From positions 1-64,000 of the forward strand of contig SIAD01000010.1 of NCBI GenBank assembly GCA_009691915.1: a stretch of 64,000 bases of DNA. Reading direction: 5' to 3'. Source of the stretch: Phycisphaerales bacterium. GTDB taxonomy: Bacteria > Planctomycetota > Phycisphaerae > Phycisphaerales > SM1A02. Made by a program: the position numbers and the translations under genes. Under the pieces are notes generated by a model that saw only the letters and a program-made list of their open reading frames with translations, made no database searches and was not told the DNA's origin. Positions 8,215-16,513 of this stretch are shown here, piece after piece (within the stretch, counting starts at the first letter, position 1; each line of letters starts with the position of its first letter).

Positions 8215-9114
8215 TCATGGTAGAGGCGCACCGAGCGCTTCATCATCGACCATTTCTGTGTACGCGCCCCGCAGCGCTTGCGTCAGGGCTCCGACCGCGC
8301 CCGAGCCGATGGGGGTTGCTTCTACATGGACGACCGGCAGGATTCCGAAGCTCGAGTTAGTCAGGAATACCTCGTCGGATCCGAGCAGGTCGTCGATTGA
8401 GAGAGTCGCCGAGGTCTCGACCACGAGTGACTGGGCGCGTGCAATCTCCATAACCGCTGCCCGTGTGATCCCCGGCAGCACCGCGCTTGGCTCTCCCTCG
8501 CCGCGCGCCATTGGCGTCCGCAGTCGCCCGTCCTTGATCAGGAAGACATTGCTCACTGACCCCGAGGCAAGCCGATTCGCGACTGTGAAATGGATGCTCT
8601 CAGAGCATCCCGCCGCGGCCGCCGCCTGAAGTTCGGAAAGCCTCGGCCAGTACCAGATTGTCTTGTGTCCGGCGAACGCGTCCAAGGGATTGACGCGAAG
8701 CGATGCCACGCGAACTCGCACCCCCTTCTCAAAGAGTTCCTCCGGATAGTTCGTCAGGGTCTGCGCGACAATCGCAATCGTCGGGTCGTGTCTCACACCC
8801 TTGGTCTGAGCCGACGGCGAGAGCATCAGATCGCCACCGGTGACCGTCACCCGAATGCGCGCCGCCTCAAGGGAGTTCTCATCGAGCGTCGACTCGACCG
8901 CTTTGGCGAGCGGTCCCAGGTGCAGCTCGTCCGTCAGGCGCAGCTCTGTCGCGGATGCCTTCAGCCGCCTCAGATGATCCATCAGTCGATGGACCTTCCC
9001 CTGGCTCGCGACCATCGTCTCGAAGAGACCGATTCCATGTTGAAGTCCCGAGTCGAAGAGAGAGACCTTTGCGTCTTCGACCGCCACGAACGCGCCATTC
9101 ACCCAGGCTTTCAT
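8215..9114 (-). CDS. Class IV PLP aminotransferase / aminodeoxychorismate lyase-like
   Basis: A fold-type IV PLP enzyme of 299 residues. WVNGAFV and LFDSGLQHGIGLFETM are the N-terminal class IV motifs, K151 in GHKTIWYW is the expected Schiff-base lysine, and VFLTNSSFGILPV matches the C-terminal part. The region that normally reads AEGSxxN, whose Glu contacts the pyridine nitrogen of PLP, reads ASGSVSN here, so Ser184 takes the place of that Glu. The overall form resembles 4-amino-4-deoxychorismate lyase (PabC) and branched-chain aminotransferases (IlvE); I cannot choose, and the missing Glu adds doubt about ordinary transamination. It lies between a small membrane-anchored protein gene and dnaE in one transcription unit. 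Confidence 0.8.
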   Translation of the reverse strand: MKAWVNGAFVAVEDAKVSLFDSGLQHGIGLFETMVASQGKVHRLMDHLRRLKASATELRLTDELHLGPLAKAVESTLDENSLEAARIRVTVTGGDLMLSPSAQTKGVRHDPTIAIVAQTLTNYPEELFEKGVRVRVASLRVNPLDAFAGHKTIWYWPRLSELQAAAAAGCSESIHFTVANRLASGSVSNVFLIKDGRLRTPMARGEGEPSAVLPGITRAAVMEIARAQSLVVETSATLSIDDLLGSDEVFLTNSSFGILPVVHVEATPIGSGAVGALTQALRGAYTEMVDDEALGAPLP

Positions 9115-9131
9115 GAAGACGAATGTACTCC

Positions 9132-9581
9132 TCAGTTACCCACGGTGGCCGCCGGGCCCGGTGCCTCGGGCGTAAAGACTCCGATGATGGCGATCGGGTG
9201 GTCGGCACCATCGACGCGCACTCGCACCCCGATGGTCGAGCCACCTGAGTACCCGATGAGCGCCCAGTGGGTCGCGCTTCCATCGGACCCGAGGCCCGAG
9301 TCGCCCGATCTCACTTCAACCGTCGCCTCACTCGACCCGTCAGATGACGCCGCCACCCGAAGACGCGAGCGCAACTCTTCGACGATGGCGATCTCCGCGG
9401 GCGCGAATTGTGTGATTGGCCTTCCGGGTTCGATCGCCTGCGCCTCGAGGACCTGCAGCAGTTCGAGACGCACTCGATCCCCGGCCACGCGCAGTCGCGT
9501 CTCCTGCGCGCGCGCGATGAGGAGCCCGACACCGATCACTAGTGCCGGTATCAGCAGAAGACGAATCACGCGACGGACCAT
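9132..9581 (-). CDS. Small membrane-anchored protein of unknown function
   Basis: Not recognised. From the ATG at 9581 the product is 149 residues: a basic start MVRRVIR, a single hydrophobic segment (about 8-24: LLLIPALVIGVGLLIAR), then an exported-side domain of about 120 residues rich in Val, Ala, Glu and Ser that ends PEAPGPAATVGN. The reading frame runs further upstream, but that would overlap the divergent ABC-F gene; this start leaves a 30-base divergent gap. It is the first gene of the unit with the class IV aminotransferase (17 bases on) and dnaE. No Cys or obvious catalytic motif. Confidence 0.6.
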   Translation of the reverse strand: MVRRVIRLLLIPALVIGVGLLIARAQETRLRVAGDRVRLELLQVLEAQAIEPGRPITQFAPAEIAIVEELRSRLRVAASSDGSSEATVEVRSGDSGLGSDGSATHWALIGYSGGSTIGVRVRVDGADHPIAIIGVFTPEAPGPAATVGN

Positions 9582-9611
9582 CCTCGCAGAGTAGCCGCGT
9601 AGGATCGACGA

Positions 9612-11564
9612 ATGCCCCTCGCGACGCTCACGAAAGTCCGCTTCGGCCACGGCACGCGGCTGCTGTTGGATGAGGCGACGCTCTCCATCGAGCCGGGAGA
9701 GAAGATCGGACTCGTCGGGCGCAACGGCTGCGGAAAGAGCACATTGCTCAAGTTGCTCGAGGGCCGACTCAAGCCCGACGCGGGGGTCGTGGGGCTGCAA
9801 CGGGGCCTGCGCATCGGGTTTCTCACCCAGGACCCGGACATCGATGTCAATGACACGCTGCGCGAGGCGGCCGAACGCGCGTTCACCCGGCTCTTTGAGA
9901 TTCATCACGCTCTCAACGCGCTCTACGAACGACTCGCGCATGCCAAGGACGACGAAATCGCCCCGCTGCTTGATCGCCAGTCGCGGCTCGAGCACGACCT
10001 CGAAGCCGCGGGCGGCTACGCGATCGACCACCGCATCGACGCCGTCCTGCATGGTCTTGGCTTCACCGACGAACAGTTCGCACTGCCGGTGTCGAAGCTC
10101 TCCGGCGGACAGCGAGCGCGTGCGGGACTGGCGCGGCTACTCCTCGAAGAGCCGGACATGCTCCTTCTCGACGAACCCACCAACCATCTCGACATCGAAG
10201 GCCGTCGATGGCTCGAAGACTTTCTTGCCGACGAGTTCGCTGGCGCCGTCATCGTCGTCAGCCATGACCGATGGCTCCTCGACCGCGTTGTCTCGCGCAT
10301 CGTCGAGATCCACGATGCCGGGCTGCGCGAGTACCCCGGGAACTACGCGGACTTCGTCCTCCTGCGACGACAGCGCGCGCTCACACAGCAGCGCGTTCAC
10401 GAGAAGCAGCAGGACAAGATCTCCCGCGAGGAGGCGTACATCGCCCGCTACAAGGCGGGGCAGCGCGCGCGGCAGGCGAAGGGCCGGGCCACGAGACTCG
10501 AGCGGTACCAGCGCGACGAATTGGTAGAGCGACCGGTCGACTTCGAAGTGATGCGACTCGAACTGCCCAAGGCCGAGCGAGTCGGCGACATTGTGATCGC
10601 CGCCCACGCTGTCTCCAAGGCCTACGGGGAGCGAGTTCTTCTCACGGATCTCGATCTCACTCTCAAGCCGGGTGATCGCCTCGGCATCGTCGGTGCCAAC
10701 GGCACCGGCAAGACCACGCTTATCCGCATCCTTATGGAGACCGAGGCCCCCGATGCGGGCGTCCTCAAGTCGAGCCCGCGTCTTTGTGTCGGCTGGTTCC
10801 GCCAGGATCAGGATCATCTGGATCCGACGCTCGAAGTCTGGCGCCACCTGCAGATGACCGTGCCGCGGCGAAAGAATGGCGCGCGCCTGTCGGAGCAGGA
10901 GGCGCGCGATCTCGCCGGGGCGTTTCTCTTCTCCGGATCTGCTCAGGAATCGACCATCGGTTCACTCTCGGGCGGTGAGCGCGCACGCGCGGTGCTCGCG
11001 GGTCTCGTTGCCGGGGCGCACAACCTCCTCATCCTCGACGAACCGAGCAATCACCTCGACATTCCGAGTGCCGAGCGGCTGGAGCAGGCTCTGTCGCTTC
11101 CGCCCGATGAGGGCGGCTACGACGGCACCTTGATCCTCGTCAGTCATGATCGAGCGTTGCTTCAGGCGACCTGCGACCAGATCCTCTGTCTCGAAGGAGA
11201 TGGGGCGTGGAGTCTCTTTCAGGGGACCTACATGGAGTTCGATGCGCAGCGACGAAGCGGGGCAACCGCCGCGGCGAAGGCGGCGCCGAAGCCGTCTCCA
11301 AGGCCCGCACCAGAGCCCGCGAAAAAGAAGGCCGCGCCGAAAGCCGCGCCGAAGAAAACCGGCAAGGGGAGCAGTTTCCACATCGAGGATCTCGAGCGAC
11401 GGATCGAAGAGGTTGACCGCCTGATCGCGTCGATTGATCAGCGCATGGGCGAGCCGGATGTCTATATGGACCGCGCCCGGACTACGGCACTGATTGACGA
11501 ACGCAAGGATGCGGAAGCGGCGAAGTCAGCGCTTGAGTCAGAGTGGAGTCGGCGCGCCGGTTGA
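9612..11564 (+). CDS. ABC-F ATPase, Uup-like
   Basis: A soluble duplicated ABC protein of 650 residues without membrane segments. First cassette: Walker A GRNGCGKST (about 37-45), signature LSGGQRARAGLARLL and Walker B MLLLDEPTNHLD. Second cassette: GANGTGKTT, LSGGERARAVLAGLV and LLILDEPSNHLD. Between them is the charged interdomain linker (IARYKAGQRARQAKGRATR) that ABC-F proteins insert toward the peptidyl-transferase centre. An Ala/Pro/Lys-rich hinge and a C-terminal coiled coil (EDLERRIEEVDRLIASID...) match the Uup-type DNA/ribosome-binding extension. Family is firm; whether it acts in translation or in DNA transactions like Uup is not decided by sequence. Confidence 0.92.
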   Translation: MPLATLTKVRFGHGTRLLLDEATLSIEPGEKIGLVGRNGCGKSTLLKLLEGRLKPDAGVVGLQRGLRIGFLTQDPDIDVNDTLREAAERAFTRLFEIHHALNALYERLAHAKDDEIAPLLDRQSRLEHDLEAAGGYAIDHRIDAVLHGLGFTDEQFALPVSKLSGGQRARAGLARLLLEEPDMLLLDEPTNHLDIEGRRWLEDFLADEFAGAVIVVSHDRWLLDRVVSRIVEIHDAGLREYPGNYADFVLLRRQRALTQQRVHEKQQDKISREEAYIARYKAGQRARQAKGRATRLERYQRDELVERPVDFEVMRLELPKAERVGDIVIAAHAVSKAYGERVLLTDLDLTLKPGDRLGIVGANGTGKTTLIRILMETEAPDAGVLKSSPRLCVGWFRQDQDHLDPTLEVWRHLQMTVPRRKNGARLSEQEARDLAGAFLFSGSAQESTIGSLSGGERARAVLAGLVAGAHNLLILDEPSNHLDIPSAERLEQALSLPPDEGGYDGTLILVSHDRALLQATCDQILCLEGDGAWSLFQGTYMEFDAQRRSGATAAAKAAPKPSPRPAPEPAKKKAAPKAAPKKTGKGSSFHIEDLERRIEEVDRLIASIDQRMGEPDVYMDRARTTALIDERKDAEAAKSALESEWSRRAG

Positions 11565-11594
11565 GATGCGCGTTCAGACGCTCGTTCAGGAAGG

Positions 11595-12485
11595 TCACTC
11601 GCGACGGGTCTTGAAGACCACCGCGCCGCGCTCGTCGACAAGATCCCACTCGGAAGCCGCATGCGCGGCGCCGTCAGGGAGATCGAAGCGACTTCCGCCG
11701 ACCTGGTTCACGATCGACACGCTGCCGACCTCGCTCGTCGCGCCGGTGGCGGCATCGACGCTGCGTAGCGTGTACTTCTGAGCGGTTGGCAGATCGAGCC
11801 AGACGACCATGAGCTGCTTGAAGTCCGGCGAGAGCATCACCGACGCGACGCCGTTATCTCGGTTGGTCGCCCCCGTCAGCCCGCGCACGATGCAGCGCTG
11901 GTCGAGGAATGTCGGAAGCCCAGGCCCGATGTACCCGAGAAGTTGGTCCGAGACCGCGCGCTGAAGCGCGAGTTCACTGATCCGCGTCGCTTGTCTCGTC
12001 GTCGCGACATTGAACGCCAGCGATGCGAGCAGACCTCCGGCCAGTACCAGAGTCGCTGCGCGCCAGACGAATGCCGAGCGCCGCCACGGCGCGGACACTT
12101 CGGCTGCGGAGCGGCGATAGCCAAGGGAACGATGGCTGAGGGAATCTAGTGTGGACTCGCCTGCAGAGATGTCGCGTCCAGAAGCCCCGACGACCGGTCG
12201 CCCGATAGAAGCGATCGGAGCCAATTGATCGTCGCTTTCCTCGACCGCTTCGGCGACCGACGCGAGCACTCGAAGACGAAGTGATCCTTCAGGCTCAACG
12301 ATCGGCAGGAAGCTGGTCTGCGTTACCAACTCCGCCTGGTACTCAATCACTTCCCGCTGAAAGAGTGGCGTGGCATCGCGGAAGAGTCTCTCCAGACGCA
12401 CTGCGTCTGCAGGCTCTAACGCACCCAACACTTCAAGTTGGGACAGTTCGATGATTTCGTCGCGGTTTTCTGAAAACGCCGTCAT
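11595..12485 (-). CDS. Anti-sigma factor, RskA-like, single-pass membrane protein
   Basis: Taken from the ATG at 12485 the product is 296 residues. Residues about 10-90 are an anti-sigma-domain-like helical region (IIELSQLEVLGALEPADAVR), without the zinc His-Cys-Cys motif of ZAS proteins; about 141-161 is one membrane segment (WRAATLVLAGGLLASLAFNV); the outer part ends in a domain with VVWLDLPTAQKYTLRSVD, similar to the C-terminal RskA domain. It follows the ECF sigma gene on the same strand, the classical arrangement in which the anti-sigma factor holds the sigma at the membrane and is released by proteolysis. The 222-base gap between the pair is unusually long. Function by context and architecture. 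Confidence 0.78.
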   Translation of the reverse strand: MTAFSENRDEIIELSQLEVLGALEPADAVRLERLFRDATPLFQREVIEYQAELVTQTSFLPIVEPEGSLRLRVLASVAEAVEESDDQLAPIASIGRPVVGASGRDISAGESTLDSLSHRSLGYRRSAAEVSAPWRRSAFVWRAATLVLAGGLLASLAFNVATTRQATRISELALQRAVSDQLLGYIGPGLPTFLDQRCIVRGLTGATNRDNGVASVMLSPDFKQLMVVWLDLPTAQKYTLRSVDAATGATSEVGSVSIVNQVGGSRFDLPDGAAHAASEWDLVDERGAVVFKTRRE

Positions 12486-12542
12486 TCGTACACCTCGGGC
12501 CAATACTTCTCTGGCCTTGCTACCCGCAGACAATCAGTACCA

Positions 12543-12601
12543 GCAGCGGGGAAAACCGCTGCAAGGCCCTTTTCTCTTTGGGTGACGCAAAACCCGTCAC
12601 C
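12543..12601. promoter_or_regulatory. Two adjacent hairpins in sigma/anti-sigma gap
   Basis: The 222-base gap 12486-12707 between the sigma and anti-sigma genes contains two perfect 7-bp inverted repeats: GCAGCGG/CCGCTGC (12543-12549 and 12556-12562, 6-base loop) and GGTGACG/CGTCACC (12581-12587 and 12595-12601, 7-base loop). On the transcribed minus strand the loops read TTTTCC and GGTTTTG. Further on, GTCAGCTGAC is a perfect palindrome near 12618-12627. No good T-run follows either stem on the minus strand, so simple termination is not obvious; attenuation, processing or a protein site are all possible. Confidence 0.5.
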
Positions 12602-12707
12602 ACCGTTCCTTGGGTCAGCTGACACGCGTCAACCACACCCTCTTCCCTATACGCAGCAAGGTTGCGCTTTTCGCGCTTCCCTCTTCCGCGTCCCTGTTAT
12701 CGGCCTT

Positions 12708-13256
12708 TCAGCCGGTTTGTTCGATCCCAAACTTCTCACGCAGTCGCGTCAGTCCTCGACTGAGCGCACTCTTGATCGTGCCTACCGGCATGTTTCGCTG
12801 CTCCGCGACTTCGCGAAGCGTGAAACCATGAAGGTAAACCCGTTCGATCACATCCCGTTGCAGTTCCGGGAGTTCGTTCATTCGGCGACGGATCGCGGCG
12901 CTGCCTTCCCGGACTTCGGAGTCTTGGCGCGGGGCTACCCCAGTGTCATGCACTGACTCATCAAGTGTGACGCTACCAGGCCGAACCATCCGCCTGCGAA
13001 GGCGGTCTATAAACATTCTTCTGCTAAGAAGCAGAACCCAAGTCACGAGCTTGGCGCGAGATGGGTCAAAGCGATCAGCTGTCCGCCAGACGCGCACAAA
13101 CACGTCCTGGGTGGCATCTTCCGCTTCGGCCACGGTCCCGAGGACCTGACAGGCATTCCGGAAAACTAGTGACCCGAACCGGTCGTAAAGCGTCCGAACA
13201 GCGGCTTCGTCGGCCTGCGCGACCCTTTGCATCAAGATCCAGTCTTCGTTTTCCAT
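12708..13256 (-). CDS. ECF-family RNA polymerase sigma factor
   Basis: A 182-residue sigma-70 family protein with regions 2 and 4 only. Region 2 shows LYDRFGSLVFRNACQVL, the DATQDVFVRVWR core-binding helix and FIDRLRRR; region 4 shows LPELQRDVIERVYLHG, then FTLREVAEQRNMPVGTIKSA as the recognition helix-turn-helix and SRGLTRLREKF. The ATG at 13256 has AAGGA six bases before it; a second ATG six bases earlier would overlap that site, and longer starts add unrelated residues. Its partner anti-sigma gene follows after 222 bases, and a type IV prepilin gene is divergent across a 326-base regulatory region, making the prepilin a possible target. ECF subgroup not assigned. Confidence 0.92.
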   Translation of the reverse strand: MENEDWILMQRVAQADEAAVRTLYDRFGSLVFRNACQVLGTVAEAEDATQDVFVRVWRTADRFDPSRAKLVTWVLLLSRRMFIDRLRRRMVRPGSVTLDESVHDTGVAPRQDSEVREGSAAIRRRMNELPELQRDVIERVYLHGFTLREVAEQRNMPVGTIKSALSRGLTRLREKFGIEQTG

Positions 13257-13582
13257 TCCCATTCCTTGTCCAGTCCACGCGTAAATTTCGCGTCGCCACT
13301 TGACCATGCCACCAAATGACACAATGCCATTTCTAAGAAGGCACGAGCTGCGAAAGGGACCATCCATCCCTCTCCACCGGGAACCGTACTCCGGATCTGG
13401 GCAAAATCAACAGGGGTGCCGGACTTTCCTGTGTTTCCTCCCCCCCGTGGGGGGCGAGCCCCGGGCCCCCCACCCCACACGAATCATGAAAATTGTTCAG
13501 AGCAACCGATTCACCCTCGGAATCCGTGGCAGAATACCTCCTAGGGGAGTGAGCAGGTCCGCCGTTTGCGGCAGGAGTGTGT
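13257..13582. promoter_or_regulatory. Divergent regulatory region, sigma factor / prepilin
   Basis: This 326-base gap has no gene I can support. It holds a run of seven C (13440-13446) and six G (13449-13454) that can form a 6-bp stem with a 2-base loop, followed at once by CCCC-GGG-CCCCCC (13459-13471), so the G-run can pair with either side. At 13487-13499 lies TGAAAATTGTTCA, a 13-base imperfect palindrome in a short AT-rich island that could be an operator. CCGC and GCGG near 13560-13571 form a small stem just before the prepilin ribosome site. Promoters for both genes should lie here; I could not place them convincingly. Confidence 0.4.
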
Positions 13583-14371
13583 GTGCACAAAGACCCTTCG
13601 GAGAATCCTCTTCCGGGTTCCGAGCGCAGTTGCAGTGTGCGTGCGCGGCGGGCTTTCACCGTCGTCGAATTGCTGGTCACAATTTCCATCTGCGCGCTCT
13701 TGATGGGACTGCTGATGCCGGGACTCCGCGCAGCTCGCGAGGGTGCGCTCAGGATCCAGTGTGCCTCCAATATGCGCCAGATCGGAATCGCGATCTACGC
13801 CTACGCGTTCCAGCATGACGACATCCTTCCGGCGACGATTTTCGATGACGACCGCGAACACTACAGACCAGGGGAGATGATGGCACTCACGACCGGACTC
13901 ATGACGCCAACCGGCAATGAGGCCCCGACGCCCGCTGACTGGGATGGACTTGGCCGACTGCTCTTGTTCCTCGACACACCCCGCGCGCTCTATTGCCCAT
14001 GCCATCACGGCGAACACCCCTGGGACCACTACGCCGATGCGATCTACAAGGGGTCAGAGGAGCGTCTGTTCTGCAACTACCACTTCATCGGTGACACAGT
14101 CGTCAGCGAAGTCGAAAGCGACAACGGAGCGCGACGGCGACTCTTCCAGCTTGAGAAGGGTGACATCATCGTCGCCGACGGCATGCGCACGCCGAGCGAC
14201 CTCAACCACAATGACGGCGCGAATGTCCTTCGTGCGGACGGATCAGTGCTCTACTGGTACGACCACGCATTCCGGATGCGTAACGCATTCGCCGAGACTG
14301 CTGCGGACGAGTCTCCGGTGCCTGCCCGATACGAGGAGATCTGGAAGATCTTCAACGAGCGACAGAACTAG
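13583..14371 (+). CDS. DUF1559-like type IV prepilin/pseudopilin
   Basis: A 262-residue protein with a class III (type IV pilin-like) leader: RARRA-FTVVELLVTISICALLMGLL, cleavable before Phe with Glu at +5, then AAREGALRIQCASNMRQIGIAI, typical of the planctomycete DUF1559/prepilin family. Near the C-terminus LNHNDGANVLRADGSVLYW matches the conserved family ending in which a displayed DGSV turn follows a His/Gly motif. Planctomycetes carry many paralogues; role is presumed in secretion-type pseudopili or the cell surface, but is not established. The GTG at 13583 lies 5 bases after AGGAG (13573-13577); the GTG at 13577 overlaps that site. Divergent from the ECF sigma gene. Confidence 0.85.
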   Translation: MHKDPSENPLPGSERSCSVRARRAFTVVELLVTISICALLMGLLMPGLRAAREGALRIQCASNMRQIGIAIYAYAFQHDDILPATIFDDDREHYRPGEMMALTTGLMTPTGNEAPTPADWDGLGRLLLFLDTPRALYCPCHHGEHPWDHYADAIYKGSEERLFCNYHFIGDTVVSEVESDNGARRRLFQLEKGDIIVADGMRTPSDLNHNDGANVLRADGSVLYWYDHAFRMRNAFAETAADESPVPARYEEIWKIFNERQN

Positions 14372-14386
14372 CGCACCGCGCGAGTT

Positions 14387-15382
14387 TCACGGCGCCCCAG
14401 CGCCGACCCCAAACTCCAGAACCGCAGCCTGAATCCTGTGCTGTCCGATGCCCGGGTCGATCGCTTCGTATGCGAGCACACGCACTTCAGGGTCGACAAA
14501 GATATTGTCGATGTGCCAGAGGGGCAAGGCGCGCGGGAAGGTCCCTCCCCACCCCGATCCCCCAAGATCGAATGCGTTACGCATCGGCGATGCAACCAGC
14601 GTGAGCGATGCCCCCCCACGCACGGCATTGAAGTCCCCGAGCATGAGATCGGGGTTCGCGGCGCCCCGCTCCGCGAGGCGCGTTCGGATCGTCTGCATCA
14701 CCTCAACGCGACCTCGCCGCACATCGGATGGGGCGTCGAGGATGACGGCGCTCCACGCGCGAACCCCGCTCGTTGCGTCGAACCGAATGAGTGCGCCCGC
14801 TGAAGACCCATCGTCGAACAGCGGGATCGCCTCGGCGATCGGCAATCGACTGATGACGGCAAACCGCCCCAAACTGACAGCGGCGATCCCAGACGGGATC
14901 ATTCCTCTGAGTTCTGCGGCGGCGACAACCCCTCCTGGCTCGGAGACGAACACGACATCGGCGCCAGCGAGTGCAAACGCGTCGTGGATCGAAGTGGCCA
15001 GGGCGTGAGCCACCATCGCGGAAGTCGCCCCGGGCCAGTTTGCGTTGAAGTGGGCGACCCGTACGACTCCAGCGCGACTGGCCGACGCCGCGAGCGACGG
15101 ACCCCACGGACGCCAGTCCTGAGCCAGCGTGACTCCGGCCGCTACAAGCGCAACTCCAAGGAGCGTCGCTGCCAGGTGTCGGCGCCTTCCGACCGCGAGA
15201 ATCACGCTGCACGCCGCCGACGCGGCGATGGCGGCGACGCTGGGAATCCAGTGCAAGTATTGGGTCAGCACCCACGAGTCGGTGACGACTCGGCCGATCC
15301 CCCACCCAAGAGCGACGAGAAACCCGAGGGCTGCGATCGCGTTCAGCACGCCGAACCTTTGATGCCAGGACGCGTCGCGCAC
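14387..15382 (-). CDS. Membrane-anchored endonuclease/exonuclease/phosphatase (EEP) family protein
   Basis: 331 residues. The first 90 contain three membrane segments (about 10-30, 42-62, 70-88); the rest is an EEP-fold domain: RVAHFNANWPG (first Asn), ADVVFVSEPGG (the metal-binding Glu), LMLGDFNAV (Asp/Asn pair) and LWHIDNIFV near the end. The family includes AP endonucleases, DNase I-like enzymes and phospholipid phosphodiesterases; membrane-anchored versions of this length are usually unassigned and act outside the cytoplasm. Its start overlaps the end of the upstream IMPase-family gene by 40 bases, so the two are probably translated together. The substrate is unknown. Confidence 0.82.
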   Translation of the reverse strand: MRDASWHQRFGVLNAIAALGFLVALGWGIGRVVTDSWVLTQYLHWIPSVAAIAASAACSVILAVGRRRHLAATLLGVALVAAGVTLAQDWRPWGPSLAASASRAGVVRVAHFNANWPGATSAMVAHALATSIHDAFALAGADVVFVSEPGGVVAAAELRGMIPSGIAAVSLGRFAVISRLPIAEAIPLFDDGSSAGALIRFDATSGVRAWSAVILDAPSDVRRGRVEVMQTIRTRLAERGAANPDLMLGDFNAVRGGASLTLVASPMRNAFDLGGSGWGGTFPRALPLWHIDNIFVDPEVRVLAYEAIDPGIGQHRIQAAVLEFGVGAGAP

Positions 15383-16398
15383 CCGCGCTCAACGAGCACT
15401 TGCCCCGCGGCCGAGCAGACCATCGAGGCGATGAACTTGTCGCAGGCGAGCGTCCCGAGGTTCTTCGAGAGAGTCGTCCCTGAGAACTCAAGCGCTCGCC
15501 CCGCTAGATCCGACACTTCGGCCCCCGACTCCGCGGCAACAACCGCGCCCGGCGCATGATCCCAGACGCACTCTTCGCGAGTCGCGCTGGGAACGCGCAT
15601 GAAGCAGTCCGCGGCTCCTTCCGCGACCAGCGCGTACTTGCACTGGCTGTCCAACGATACCGAACGCCACGGGAGTCGAGTGTGATCCATCACCCGTCGC
15701 ATCCTCTCGGCGCGCGAACTCCCCTCGATCGAGTCGCACACCAGCCAGGGCGTCCCGCTGGCCGCAGGGCGACGCACTTCGGAGACAGTTGATGGCATCA
15801 CTCGCGCGCCATCAGCGGGCGCGAACTTCCACGCTCCGCCTCCCGCCGATGCGAAGTAGACGGTGCCTGGCTGAGCGTCAGAACCAATCTCGAGCGGGTC
15901 GCGCCCCATCATCAGGGTCGGACAGCTGAGCACGCCGACCGCCGCGCGATTCTTCTCAATGAGCGCCAGACAGAGCGCGTAGTGACGCCCCGAACGGAAA
16001 CCCTTGGTCCCGTCGATCGGGTCAACGGTCCACCAAGTGTCGCTGGATGGTGCCGCGCTCGAAGCAAGAAATCTTGCCGGATCTCTGGGCGCGTCCGAAC
16101 CCATCGCCGACCTGACCGCATCGATTGCTCGACCAAGGAGCGTCTCGCCCTCTCGCCCGCCTACGCTCGACTCCCCTTCTTCGCCGATGACCGAAACTCC
16201 CGGGCTGCGACGCTCAAGCACCGCAGAGACGGCGATCTGCACAGCAAGGTCGCCGGCCGTGACTGGTGTTCCGTCGGGCTTGATCATCGGAACGCGTGCG
16301 TCGGACTTGGCAAGAACGGCCCTTAGCGCACCGAGCCCTGCCAAAGCCGCCTCGACCGCGATAGTCACGCGCTCGTCAATTGGAGGCATCCGCTGCAC
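15343..16398 (-). CDS. Inositol monophosphatase-family phosphatase (3'(2'),5'-bisphosphate nucleotidase-like)
   Basis: A 351-residue Mg-dependent, Li-sensitive-type phosphatase. Metal motifs are complete: GEEGE (about 72-76), DPIDGTKGF (126-134) and WDHAPGAVVAAE near residue 285. The N-terminal SDARVPMIKPDGTPVTAGDLAVQ and the inserted residues before the first Asp motif resemble eukaryote-like HAL2/CysQ 3'(2'),5'-bisphosphate nucleotidases that clear PAP from sulfate assimilation, rather than SuhB; histidinol phosphatase-like members cannot be excluded. Divergent from dnaK; overlaps the EEP gene downstream. Confidence 0.85.
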   Translation of the reverse strand: MQRMPPIDERVTIAVEAALAGLGALRAVLAKSDARVPMIKPDGTPVTAGDLAVQIAVSAVLERRSPGVSVIGEEGESSVGGREGETLLGRAIDAVRSAMGSDAPRDPARFLASSAAPSSDTWWTVDPIDGTKGFRSGRHYALCLALIEKNRAAVGVLSCPTLMMGRDPLEIGSDAQPGTVYFASAGGGAWKFAPADGARVMPSTVSEVRRPAASGTPWLVCDSIEGSSRAERMRRVMDHTRLPWRSVSLDSQCKYALVAEGAADCFMRVPSATREECVWDHAPGAVVAAESGAEVSDLAGRALEFSGTTLSKNLGTLACDKFIASMVCSAAGQVLVERGCATRPGIKGSAC

Positions 16399-16454
16399 GA
16401 ACCGAGGATAGCCAGTTCGGCTCGAATCGAGCCATTTCTACATCGCGGCGTGGT

Positions 16455-16470
16455 TGGCACGGGATTTGCT
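16455..16470 (+). promoter_or_regulatory. Sigma-54 (RpoN) -24/-12 promoter ahead of dnaK
   Basis: The 16 bases read TGGCACGGGATTTGCT, a perfect match to the RpoN consensus TGGCACG-N4-TTGCW with correct GG to GC spacing, preceded by T (consensus Y). It sits in the 115-base non-coding gap between the divergent IMPase-family gene and dnaK. Predicted start of transcription is near 16481, about 33 bases before the dnaK ATG. No CIRCE-like inverted repeat is present. A sigma-54 promoter would require an AAA+ enhancer-binding activator, which is not encoded here. Confidence 0.62.
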
Positions 16471-16513
16471 CTATCTCCGCGTCGCTTTGGGCGGCAGAAA
16501 CGGAACCACACCC

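Noticed and set aside
7090-8223. Long plus-strand open frame of 377 codons opposite dnaE
   Set aside because: It is antisense to the conserved PHP domain of dnaE; its translation is Arg/His/Val-rich with no domain. Long antisense frames are common at this GC content.
16399-16513. CIRCE/HrcA operator ahead of dnaK
   Set aside because: No TTAGCACTC-N9-GAGTGCTAA-like inverted repeat occurs in the gap.
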